A DNA stretch of 64,000 bases. Origin: Candidatus Latescibacterota bacterium. Lineage in GTDB: Bacteria > Latescibacterota > UBA2968. The translations under genes were made by a program, and so were the position numbers. Positions 17,960 to 26,664 of the stretch are shown one piece after another (position 1 is the stretch's first letter; each line of letters starts with the position of its first letter). Location: contig JAJDYX010000049.1 of the NCBI GenBank assembly GCA_022824945.1, forward strand, positions 30,486 to 94,485, written 5' to 3'. The notes under the pieces were generated by a model, which was not told where the DNA came from, ran no database searches, and saw only the letters and a program-made list of their open reading frames with translations.

Positions 17960-19873
17960 ATGAACCATCATTCACGTTGCTTTTACCTATTCTTCTTCTT
18001 ACTCGGATGCCTCGCTCCCGACCCAGGCCAAAACATATCCACCCAATCCACATCCAGCAATCAAAAACAAGCACCTCAAACCCGTGCCCCCCTCAAAATC
18101 GACCCTGCCATACTCCAGAACCGCACCTTTAACGAAGCCCCCATGTTCTCTGAACAAGGCAAACTCCCACCCGTCTCTGAGCGACTCCCCGAAAATCCCC
18201 TCGTCATTATTCCCCTTGAAGAAATCGGCACCTACGGCGGCACGCTCAGACGCGCCCTCACCGGCGACATCGTACAAACCCCAGGACCCAACAAAACCCT
18301 CAACGAAAACCTCATGGGCTATGAACGCCCCTTTCCAAACAGCATCCAATACAACCTGGCCGAGCACTTTACTTATCAAGACAGTGGCAAAGTCGCAATT
18401 TTCAAAATCCGCAAAGGCGTCAAATGGTCCGACGGTCACCCATTCACCGTAGAAGACATCCTCTTCTGGTATTACGACATGACCTTTGACGACGACGCCC
18501 GTCAAAACCCCTTTCCACCAGCGGGCTGGATGGTAGATGGCAAACCCATGAAGTTCAAAAAAATCGACTCACACACCCTCGAAATCTCCTCGCCCAAACC
18601 CCTGGGTCGCGTACTCCACGAACTCAGCCGCGCCCTGATCGCCGCGCCAAAACACATCCTGTCTCCCCTGCACCCCAAATACAATCCCAAAACCGATTAC
18701 AACGCCTTTCGCGAAGCCACCACCAGCGCGCAATTGCTCATGCAACCCGGCATCCCCCGCATCTCTGCCTGGATCCCCGTCGAATGGATTCGAGGTCAGC
18801 GCATCGTCTATGAGCGCAACCCCTACTACTGGAAAATAGATACAGCGGGCAATCAGCTCCCTTATGCCGACCGTATCATCTTCAACATCATCCAGGACCC
18901 CCAGGTAATCCTGCTAAAATTCATCAATGGCGAACTCGACTTAATTGGGCGTTATACCCGCATCGACATGTTCCCCACCCTCAAAGTAAAAGAGAAAAAC
19001 GGGAAATTCAATCTCCGAATCACCGGACCCAACAGAGGCCCTGCCTACCACCTTAACTGGGACGCGCCCAACCCCGCCTTGCGAGAAGCTTTTCGCAACA
19101 AAAACATCCGCATCGCGCTCTCACACGCTGTGAACCGCGAAGAAATTGACGAAATAGTCTTCCACGGCCTCCTCGATCCCTCGGGCTATTCCTTTGGACC
19201 TATAAGCCCCTATTTTTCTCCAGAAGCCTACAAAAAATACGCCGAATACGACCCCGATAAAGCCAGACATCTTCTCGACCTCGAAGGCTATATCGACACC
19301 GATGGCGATGGCATCCGCGAGTTCAGAAATGGCTCTCGCTTTGAACTCACCATCGACTTCGTACATCCCGGCGGCATGTTCAACGGTCAACCCGTCTCTG
19401 AACTGGTTGCCGATCACTGGCGAGCCGTAGGGATCAAAGTCAACCTCAACGGCGGCCTGCGCGACATCATTGTCCCTCGCCGCTACAACTGCGAATACGA
19501 TGTTCACTATTGGGGCCTCGAAGGACCTAACGCCCCCTTAACATATCCCATTGGCTGGGCTATCCTGGCTAAAAACGTACCCTACTGGCATCAAAAAGCC
19601 TATGACGAAGGTCCCTCCTGGCTGCGCGAAGCCACCAAATACGTCCGATTGGCGATGACCACCGTCGATACTGTACAACTCCGCACTTACATGACCCGCG
19701 TGCGCGACCTCCACACGGAAAACGTCCCCATCATCACCATCGGCTCTGCGTACCACGTTTGGGGTGCCAGCAGTCGCCTGGGCAATATCCCTTATGAAAA
19801 CGTGGCCGACAACGCCTTTCTGGGCTGGAGCCGGCCGGTGTTTCACGAGCAGATATTTGTGAAAAGCGACTAA
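17960..19873 (+). CDS. ABC transporter substrate-binding lipoprotein, family 5 (peptide/nickel type)
   Basis: 637 residues from the ATG at 17960. A lipobox is visible at once (FFFLLGC, Cys17), so the protein should be anchored to a membrane. The SBP_bac_5 hallmarks follow: IFKIRKGVKWSDGHPFTVEDILFWY, then YERNPYYWKID with AGNQLPYADRI, and NIRIALSHAVNREEIDE. It would deliver oligopeptides or other solutes to a Dpp/Opp-type permease, but no permease or ATPase gene is adjacent. Orphan family-5 binding proteins are frequent in this kind of genome. Its stop overlaps the convergent isomerase gene by four bases. Confidence 0.9.
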   Translation: MNHHSRCFYLFFFLLGCLAPDPGQNISTQSTSSNQKQAPQTRAPLKIDPAILQNRTFNEAPMFSEQGKLPPVSERLPENPLVIIPLEEIGTYGGTLRRALTGDIVQTPGPNKTLNENLMGYERPFPNSIQYNLAEHFTYQDSGKVAIFKIRKGVKWSDGHPFTVEDILFWYYDMTFDDDARQNPFPPAGWMVDGKPMKFKKIDSHTLEISSPKPLGRVLHELSRALIAAPKHILSPLHPKYNPKTDYNAFREATTSAQLLMQPGIPRISAWIPVEWIRGQRIVYERNPYYWKIDTAGNQLPYADRIIFNIIQDPQVILLKFINGELDLIGRYTRIDMFPTLKVKEKNGKFNLRITGPNRGPAYHLNWDAPNPALREAFRNKNIRIALSHAVNREEIDEIVFHGLLDPSGYSFGPISPYFSPEAYKKYAEYDPDKARHLLDLEGYIDTDGDGIREFRNGSRFELTIDFVHPGGMFNGQPVSELVADHWRAVGIKVNLNGGLRDIIVPRRYNCEYDVHYWGLEGPNAPLTYPIGWAILAKNVPYWHQKAYDEGPSWLREATKYVRLAMTTVDTVQLRTYMTRVRDLHTENVPIITIGSAYHVWGASSRLGNIPYENVADNAFLGWSRPVFHEQIFVKSD

Positions 19874-20691
19874 AAAAAAGACCTCAAAAAATTCGCCGAC
19901 CGGATAGCGGCTTCATCGGGTGGGAGATCGCCACCAAAGGCGTGATGCAGCGTTACATAACCGCGGTAATCGATGCTGTGCAACCCATCAAAAACTTCTT
20001 GAAAATCTATTCCGCCAGATTCATCAAGTGGTCGCAAAGTGGAATAAACCGTACCGCGCACATAGGTAGTCATAGGCATATCGCCATCGGGATCCGGGAC
20101 GTGATTTTGCAAATAAACATTAAAAAGATAAGGCGCAAAGCGTTTGAGGGTCTCGAGACCATAGTCTTCCCCACACAGAGCCAAATTTGCAGGCTCGTAA
20201 ATAATCCCAAAATTTGGTCGGTCAATACTCTGAAGTGTCTCAATTGATCCCCTCACCGTCTCAAAAAGACTCTGGGTATGCGACTGATGTGCCAGACGTA
20301 TATCTCGCTCGGCTGCTTCGTTAGCTGCGCGCTGGGCATGCGCGATATCTGCATCGGTCTTGATACAGACGCGCAGTAAATCGCAGCCAAGTGCGTCTGC
20401 CAGATCGAGATGCGGGGTAATATTCCGCAAACTCTCCGGTCCATTGGGACCATTCTCGGGTATTGCAAAATCGCCTGTTGCCATTGAAACCGCGAGATTG
20501 TATTCCTTTAAAATATGTTGCACTTCAACAATGCGTTCGGGCGGACTATGCGTACCCACGCCCGATGCCCGCATGCAAAGTGCTCTATAACCCGCGCGCT
20601 GGGCAATCTCCGCGAGATCGGGCAGGGCAATTGTCAAATTGCGTTTATTGCGAAAGCTTTCTGCCACGCGGACAGAGAGAGAAAGTTGCAT
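19870..20691 (-). CDS. Sugar phosphate isomerase/epimerase-like TIM-barrel protein
   Basis: 273 residues from the ATG at 20691, which has a GGAG site; upstream in-frame sequence lacks one. The barrel pattern and metal-type residues of AP-endonuclease-2-like xylose isomerase folds are visible: Glu/Asp-rich strand ends (VEVQHI, HQSHTQSLFET, FGIIYEPANL), VYLQNH, and a late YVTLHHAFGG. Typical members isomerise or epimerise sugars or inositols with a divalent metal. The substrate is unknown. Confidence 0.8.
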   Translation of the reverse strand: MQLSLSVRVAESFRNKRNLTIALPDLAEIAQRAGYRALCMRASGVGTHSPPERIVEVQHILKEYNLAVSMATGDFAIPENGPNGPESLRNITPHLDLADALGCDLLRVCIKTDADIAHAQRAANEAAERDIRLAHQSHTQSLFETVRGSIETLQSIDRPNFGIIYEPANLALCGEDYGLETLKRFAPYLFNVYLQNHVPDPDGDMPMTTYVRGTVYSTLRPLDESGGIDFQEVFDGLHSIDYRGYVTLHHAFGGDLPPDEAAIRSANFLRSFF

Positions 20692-20803
20692 TGCAATCTC
20701 CAAACGAATACGAGGTAAAAATTTCAACTTGCATCCGATAGATTTTTAACTATCCTTACGGCTACACATATTTTTCCTTGCCACTGCGATGGAAGGTGAT
20801 GTC

Positions 20804-21457
20804 ATGATTGAAATGCAAGTTGTAGATTTGCGCCAAGAGCATTCGAAACAGAACGTAGTATGGCTGCAAAGTGTTGAGGGCAGTGTAATGGTACCCATTG
20901 AGATTGGACATACCGAATATCGATCTATTCAGGCAGAACTGGCAGGTGAATCTATGCCGCGACCTCTTGCTTATGATTTGATGTGTGCAATGCTGGCACA
21001 TTTTGATGTCGAAGTTGAACAGGTGCAGATTGTCGAATTGAAAGATCAAATCTTCTACGCCGAACTCATCCTCTTTGCCCGGGGTGAACAAGTGCGTTTA
21101 GACGCTCGCCCCAGCGACAGTATCGTAATGGCACTCAAATTTGGCGCCCCCATCTATATGGATCCCCAAATTATTCAACAAGTGGGATTCAAAGTAAACC
21201 GCACCGAATACGGTTATGAACTTGAGCAATTGAACCCACCCCTGGAACAAGACATTCCCGAAGAACCCGTCTTAGAAATCGCGCAGGCAGCCGAGCAACC
21301 ACTGGAAGGAGTTGATTTGCAGGGACAGGATATCGATCCAAATGAACTGCTAAAAATTTTGAAAGAGCAGATGAACAAAGCGGTTAAAGAAGAGCGATAC
21401 GAAGATGCGGGAATAATTCGAGATGAAATTGAGCGGATAGAGGAGAAAAGCAGGTAA
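20804..21457 (+). CDS. Bifunctional nuclease (DUF151) with C-terminal UVR motif
   Basis: 217 residues from the ATG at 20804 (MIEMQVVDLRQE), the usual start of this family; an ATG five codons earlier is possible. Residues about 1-130 are the DUF151/bifunctional nuclease domain (VVWLQSVEGSVMVPIEIG, RPLAYDLMCAML, RLDARPSDSIVMALKFGAPIY). The C terminus (about 180-215) is a UVR motif (LKEQMNKAVKEERYEDAGIIRDEI) as found in UvrB/C and McsA. Plant and bacterial relatives show RNase and DNase activity. The arrangement is standard for many phyla. Confidence 0.88.
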   Translation: MIEMQVVDLRQEHSKQNVVWLQSVEGSVMVPIEIGHTEYRSIQAELAGESMPRPLAYDLMCAMLAHFDVEVEQVQIVELKDQIFYAELILFARGEQVRLDARPSDSIVMALKFGAPIYMDPQIIQQVGFKVNRTEYGYELEQLNPPLEQDIPEEPVLEIAQAAEQPLEGVDLQGQDIDPNELLKILKEQMNKAVKEERYEDAGIIRDEIERIEEKSR

Positions 21458-21524
21458 GACGTGAGACATGAGAAGTGAGACAAAGCACCCCTCTCACCTC
21501 TTACGTCTTACCTTTTACCGCCTT

Positions 21525-22307
21525 TTAAACAGGCAGCAACACGGTGCTGTGCGCCTCGACATGGCCGATGTTATCGTCGATTTCACTGCGGTTCATCATC
21601 CCAACAGTAATCGCGTCAATCGCTGGAATATCGAGAACATAGTGAATCGCATCGCGTGCGGGCAAGTCGCCACGACCCACGACTTTCATCCCATAAACGC
21701 CGATATCATTGTCATCCATCTCTTCCAGAATGGGAACAACGCGTTCGGGTGGCCCATCCATATTCTTTCCCGCATAGTTGATACGCGCCAAAACAACATC
21801 GACCCAAGGGGTAATAGCTGCTTGCTCGAAGGCATCGATATCGTGACAGGAAACACCATGTGCGCGAATGATGCCTTTTTGTTTTTTATCGGCAAGGACA
21901 TCCATCACACCCCGATAGGAACTGGGCCAGTCTTCATCTGTCAAACAATGCATAAGAACAATATCGATATAATCCGTATTTAACTCGCACAAAATGCGAT
22001 CCATATCGCACTCTGCCTCATAGGCTGTTGTCGCGCGAATCTTGGATGTAATAACAACCCGGCCGCGGTCAATATGCTCCAATGCACCTGCAAGATGGGC
22101 ATGACTGCCGTATTGATCGGCACTATCCCAAAAAGTGATACCCCGTTCAAAGCCATAGATAAGCAAGTCAGTGAGCGCACGCGTCCCCAAATCCGTCTGA
22201 TTGGAACGCCCGCCCCAGCCATTGGTACCAGTACCAAAACTGAGTTGCGAGACCAATATACCAGTCATGCCGAGTTCGACGGTTTTCACGGTAAACTCCT
22301 TTCCCAT
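21525..22307 (-). CDS. Aldo/keto reductase
   Basis: 260 residues with the complete AKR tetrad D61, Y66, K89 and H120 (FWDSADQYG, ITSKI, VLMH). The product is somewhat shorter than the usual 300-330 residues but covers the barrel to a late GMMNRSEIDDNI strand. It reduces carbonyls with NADPH; the substrate is unknown. A 9-bp inverted repeat (GTAAGACGT/ACGTCTTAC) in the 67-base gap to the nuclease gene may act as a shared terminator. Confidence 0.87.
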   Translation of the reverse strand: MGKEFTVKTVELGMTGILVSQLSFGTGTNGWGGRSNQTDLGTRALTDLLIYGFERGITFWDSADQYGSHAHLAGALEHIDRGRVVITSKIRATTAYEAECDMDRILCELNTDYIDIVLMHCLTDEDWPSSYRGVMDVLADKKQKGIIRAHGVSCHDIDAFEQAAITPWVDVVLARINYAGKNMDGPPERVVPILEEMDDNDIGVYGMKVVGRGDLPARDAIHYVLDIPAIDAITVGMMNRSEIDDNIGHVEAHSTVLLPV

Positions 22308-22370
22308 ATTCTGTGTTTTTCGTTATATTGTTTGTTATATTAAAGCACAGTTTTGCATCCGTCAATGGAT

Positions 22371-22393
22371 TTTGCCCCTCTTAGTGGACCATA
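22371..22393 (+). repeat. Possible solo IS3-type terminal repeat upstream of the BREX operon
   Basis: GCCCCTCTTAGTGGACCATA resembles the left end of the IS3 element at 38243 (CCCCGCTTTAGTGGATA) with one gap and a few substitutions. It may be a relic end, or chance. Confidence 0.3.
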
Positions 22394-22420
22394 AGGCATA
22401 AGATCAGAATCCCAAGGAGA

Positions 22421-22900
22421 ATGGCAGTGATAGAATCCCTTGCTGATCAGATCGTGCAAAAGATCAATCAGGCTGCCGCGCTCTACTATCGCCTAATTCT
22501 GGTTGTTGCACCCGCAGGTGCAGGCAAAACCGCAGCACTTCAAGATGTGCAAGATAGAACTGGAGCACACTTGATCAATGTCAACCTCGCACTTTCTCGC
22601 CATCTGCTGGAATTGACCGAACGCCAGCGGATACTGCAACTTCTTCCTCTTCTGGAAAAGATCGTCGGTAATGACAATGAGATAGTCCTGCTCGACAACA
22701 CCGAAGTCCTATTCGACATCGGCTTACAACAGGACCCTCTGAGGTTGTTACAGAGGCTCTCACGCAACAAGACCATAGTGGCCGCCTGGAACGGCACTAT
22801 CGATGAAGATTCTTTAATCTATGCCACTCCAACCCACCCAGAGTACAAACATTATCCAATTCAGGATTTTTTGGTAGTAAGCCCAACAATAACGGCATAA
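22421..22900 (+). CDS. brxF: BREX type 3 small P-loop protein BrxF
   Basis: 159 residues, mostly one small NTPase domain. Walker A is at residues 30-37 (APAGAGKT) and Walker B in EIVLLDNTEVLF. Size, position directly ahead of the giant BrxC ATPase, and the operon match BrxF of BREX-3 phage-exclusion systems. The role of BrxF is not well established; it is presumably an ATPase partner. An AAGGAG site precedes the ATG at 22421. It opens a run of seven genes on one strand with very short gaps, so it is the probable 5' end of the operon. Confidence 0.82.
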   Translation: MAVIESLADQIVQKINQAAALYYRLILVVAPAGAGKTAALQDVQDRTGAHLINVNLALSRHLLELTERQRILQLLPLLEKIVGNDNEIVLLDNTEVLFDIGLQQDPLRLLQRLSRNKTIVAAWNGTIDEDSLIYATPTHPEYKHYPIQDFLVVSPTITA

Positions 22901-22936
22901 AGAGTACCCTTGCCATTACAATGGAGCAGAGACGTG

Positions 22937-25900
22937 ATGAAATACGGAGACCTGATCCAGTTTGAACCCATTGAGTCCGTGGTACAGTTGCGAGATGCCG
23001 ATGAAGCAACTGCGGCCCGACAGCTTGTCGAGACATTTGTCATCTCTGAAGAAATGGGAGAAAAATTGATAGATCTGGTGATTCCTCAGTTGCAATTTGA
23101 GCACCCCGTTGACAATAAGGGTCTGCTGGTGGTGGGCAACTACGGTACAGGTAAATCACACCTCATGTCGATGATTTCCGCGCTTGCGGAGAATCCAGAA
23201 CTCGCCGCTTGTCTCAACAACGCAGATGTAGCAGATGCCGCCAAACAAATCGGTGGCCGATTCAAAGTGATTCGTACCGAAATCGGTGCTACCACTATGT
23301 CCTTGCGGGATATCCTTGTGGCGGAACTCGAAGAGCATCTTGCACAGATGGGTACGAGCTACTATTTCCCTTCCGTTGAACAAGTGATCAACAACAAACG
23401 CGCCTTTGAAGAAATGATGACTGCGTTTCACGAGGTATTTCCCGACCACGGTCTGCTACTCGTAGTAGATGAGTTGCTCGACTATCTGCGTGCCCGCAAG
23501 GACCAAGAACTTATACTGGACCTGAACTTTCTCCGCGAAATCGGCGAGGTCTGCAAGGACCTGCGCTTCCGCTTCATAGGCGGCGTTCAGGAGGCCATCT
23601 TCGACAGTCCCCGCTTTTCCTTCGTAGCTGATAGCATCCGCCGCGTAAAAGACCGATTCGAACAGATTCTCATTGCTCGGAGCGATGTCAAATTCGTGGT
23701 GGCGGAGCGACTGCTTAAAAAGACCGGTGAGCAACAGGCTAAAATACGCGAGTATCTCACGCCATTTAGCAAACTCTATGACCGTATGAACGAACGAATG
23801 GACGAGTTCGTCCGCCTGTTTCCTGTGCATCCTGACTACATCGAGACTTTTGAGCGAGTAACTGCTGTGGAAAAGCGCGAGGTATTAAAGACACTCTCTC
23901 TGGCTATGAAAAAGATGCTGCAACAAAACGTGCCAGATGATTACCCTGGGCTTATTGCCTACGACACCTACTGGGCCAACCTCCGCGAGAATCCATCCTT
24001 TCGGGCAGTGCCGGACATCAAGGCTGTGATCGACTGTAGTCAGGTGCTGGAGTCTCGCATTCAACAAGCATTCACACGCCCAGCCTATAAGCCCATGGCC
24101 CTGAGGATTATCCGCGGCCTGTCCGTGCATCGGCTTACCACCGACGATATTTATGCAGCCTTGGGTGCAACGGCTGTAGAGCTTCGAGACGGACTTTGCC
24201 TATATCAACCGGGCATTGAAGACTTGGGCGGCGACCCAGCCGATGACCTGCTCTCACAAGTAGAGACAGTCCTGAGAGAAATTCACAACACGGTTAGCGG
24301 ACAATTTATTTCGTCGAACCCAGATAACCAGCAGTACTACCTCGACTTGAAGAAAACCGACGACTTCGACGCGCTGATCGAAAAACGCGCAGAGAGTCTC
24401 GATGTTTCGCAACGCAACCGTTACTTTTACGAGGCCCTGAAACGGGTCATGGAGTGTACAGATCAGACCTACGTGACCGGCTACAATATCTGGGAACACG
24501 AGTTGGAGTGGTTAGACCGCAAGGCATCGCGGCAAGGGTATCTCTTTTTTGGCGCGCCCAATGAGCGATCCACCGCTGTGCCTCCCCGAGACTTCTATAT
24601 CTACTTCATCCAACCCTTCGATCCATCGCATTTTAAGGACGAAAGAAATCCCGATGAGTTGTTAATGCGGCTTGCGAATAGGGATGACGAATTTCTCTCT
24701 GCGCTTGAAAACTACGCAGCTGCTCTGGACTTGTCTGCTACTTCTTCCGGACACGCCAAGAACACCTATGAGTCAAAAGCAACCCATTTTTTGCGGGACC
24801 TTGTGCAGTGGCTGCAAAAGCACATGATTGATGCCTTCGAGCTTACCTATCAGGGACGCACCCGGTCATTCCAAGAATGGGCTAAGGGCAAATCTGTCCG
24901 GGAACGATCCGGTATTGGTAACCACGAGCGTATCAACTTCCGCGACCTGGTCAATACACTCGCCAGTATCTGTCTGGAATCACACTTTGAGGATCAGGCA
25001 CCCGATTATCCCCGTTTTTCTGTTCTCATCATGAAGGATACCCGCGAACAGGCTGCCCAAGATGCCCTTTTGTCCATCGTCAGCCAAAACCGCACCAGAC
25101 AGGCCACGGCAGTGCTTGATGCCTTGGAGCTTCTCGATGGCGAGCGGCTCGATCCTGGCAAATCCAAATACGCCCAGCACATTACCGGTTTACTCCAGAA
25201 GAAGGGACACGGCCAAGTAGTCAATCGTTCGGAACTGATCCAAGATGACCAAGGTGTGGAATACATGGACAAGAACCGGCAACGTCTAGAGTCTGAATGG
25301 GTCGCAGTCGTCCTCGCTGCATTGGTCTATTCCGGTGATCTCGTACTTGCCATACCGGGCAAAAAGTTCGATGCTCTTAGTATATCCCAATTGACTGGAG
25401 CCAGTGTGGACGAACTTGCTCAGTTTAAGCATATTGAACGGCCCAAGGATTGGAACCTACCTGCACTCAAGGCCCTATTCGAACTGCTCGATCTCCCGCC
25501 GGGCATGGCGCAACGCGTCACTCAGGGCAATGAAGGATCGGTACAGGAACTTCAGAATACCATTACCAAATCGGTGGATGATCTGGTGCTCAGGCAGCAA
25601 AGCCTGCAAAACGGACTGTCATTTTGGAGCCAGAATCTACTTTCCGAAGACGAGGTCCAAAAATGCCACACCCAACTCGACGAGACCAAGACCTTCCTGG
25701 AATCTCTACAAGCCTATACGTCGCCGGGCAGACTCAAAAACTTCCGCTACACTGCTGAAGATGTGCATAACCATCGCGAAGGACTTGATTCAGCGAAAGA
25801 GATCAAATCGCTTCAAGAACTGGTAGCCGATATCGGTCCTATAGCGTCATACCTCTCCACCGCCGAAGCGGTATTGCCTGCTGATCACGAATGGGTAAGC

Positions 25901-26659
25901 GAGATGAAAAAGGTGCGTAAAGATGCTCTGCTCCAACTCGACGACATAGAAAACCGCGATCTCTTTCGCCAACAGACCCGGTACAAACTGACCGTTCTAA
26001 AGAGAGAATATATACAGATCTACCTGGGACTACACACCAAGGCACGGCTGGGTGTAAACGAAGACAAGCGCAAGGTCGAGTTGACAAACGACGAGCGACT
26101 CCAGATGTTACAGAACCTATCTTCCATTGAGTTAATGCCCCTCCAGCACCGTACCGACTTTGAAGATAGTTTGACCGGATTAAAGAGTTGTTTTGCCCTA
26201 ACAGAACAAGAACTACACACTGCCTCTGTCTGCCCGCATTGTGAATTCAAACCAAGCGCGGAGTCAGCTAAAATTCCTGCGGGAACGAAACTGGCTGACT
26301 TGGATACCGAACTGGACAAAATGGTTGCCGACTGGACTCAGACGCTATTAGTCAACCTGGAAGCCCCAACTACCAGAAAACACCTGGACCTGCTTCAGCC
26401 TGACTCAAAGAATCTGGTGAATAGCTTCGTCAAGAACCAGGAACTACCAGAGCGGATCAATCAGGATTTCATTCAAGCCTTGAGCGAGGTACTTTCCGGA
26501 CTCGAGAAAGTTTCAATCAAGATAGATGATCTACGCACGGCGCTGCTCTCTGGTGGCTCACCGGTAACTCCGACGGAAATGAAAAAGCGATTTGAGAATT
26601 ATCTTTATACAATCACCATGGGCAAAGATTCCGACAAGGTGCGGATTGTATTGGAGTAA
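22937..26659 (+). CDS. brxC: BREX ATPase BrxC (DUF6079-type)
   Basis: 1240 residues from the ATG at 22937; an earlier in-frame TTG has no merit. Walker A GNYGTGKSH lies at residues 67-75 and Walker B LLVVDELLDYL near 173-183. The long C-terminal half is helical and carries a CPHC pair near residue 1108. Length, the ATPase pattern and neighbours match the large P-loop protein of BREX-3. In characterised BREX systems BrxC is essential and works with PglX and PglZ in methylation and phage exclusion. Only 36 bases separate it from brxF, and the next gene starts five bases after its stop. Confidence 0.85.
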   Translation: MKYGDLIQFEPIESVVQLRDADEATAARQLVETFVISEEMGEKLIDLVIPQLQFEHPVDNKGLLVVGNYGTGKSHLMSMISALAENPELAACLNNADVADAAKQIGGRFKVIRTEIGATTMSLRDILVAELEEHLAQMGTSYYFPSVEQVINNKRAFEEMMTAFHEVFPDHGLLLVVDELLDYLRARKDQELILDLNFLREIGEVCKDLRFRFIGGVQEAIFDSPRFSFVADSIRRVKDRFEQILIARSDVKFVVAERLLKKTGEQQAKIREYLTPFSKLYDRMNERMDEFVRLFPVHPDYIETFERVTAVEKREVLKTLSLAMKKMLQQNVPDDYPGLIAYDTYWANLRENPSFRAVPDIKAVIDCSQVLESRIQQAFTRPAYKPMALRIIRGLSVHRLTTDDIYAALGATAVELRDGLCLYQPGIEDLGGDPADDLLSQVETVLREIHNTVSGQFISSNPDNQQYYLDLKKTDDFDALIEKRAESLDVSQRNRYFYEALKRVMECTDQTYVTGYNIWEHELEWLDRKASRQGYLFFGAPNERSTAVPPRDFYIYFIQPFDPSHFKDERNPDELLMRLANRDDEFLSALENYAAALDLSATSSGHAKNTYESKATHFLRDLVQWLQKHMIDAFELTYQGRTRSFQEWAKGKSVRERSGIGNHERINFRDLVNTLASICLESHFEDQAPDYPRFSVLIMKDTREQAAQDALLSIVSQNRTRQATAVLDALELLDGERLDPGKSKYAQHITGLLQKKGHGQVVNRSELIQDDQGVEYMDKNRQRLESEWVAVVLAALVYSGDLVLAIPGKKFDALSISQLTGASVDELAQFKHIERPKDWNLPALKALFELLDLPPGMAQRVTQGNEGSVQELQNTITKSVDDLVLRQQSLQNGLSFWSQNLLSEDEVQKCHTQLDETKTFLESLQAYTSPGRLKNFRYTAEDVHNHREGLDSAKEIKSLQELVADIGPIASYLSTAEAVLPADHEWVSEMKKVRKDALLQLDDIENRDLFRQQTRYKLTVLKREYIQIYLGLHTKARLGVNEDKRKVELTNDERLQMLQNLSSIELMPLQHRTDFEDSLTGLKSCFALTEQELHTASVCPHCEFKPSAESAKIPAGTKLADLDTELDKMVADWTQTLLVNLEAPTTRKHLDLLQPDSKNLVNSFVKNQELPERINQDFIQALSEVLSGLEKVSIKIDDLRTALLSGGSPVTPTEMKKRFENYLYTITMGKDSDKVRIVLE

Positions 26660-26664
26660 AGAGT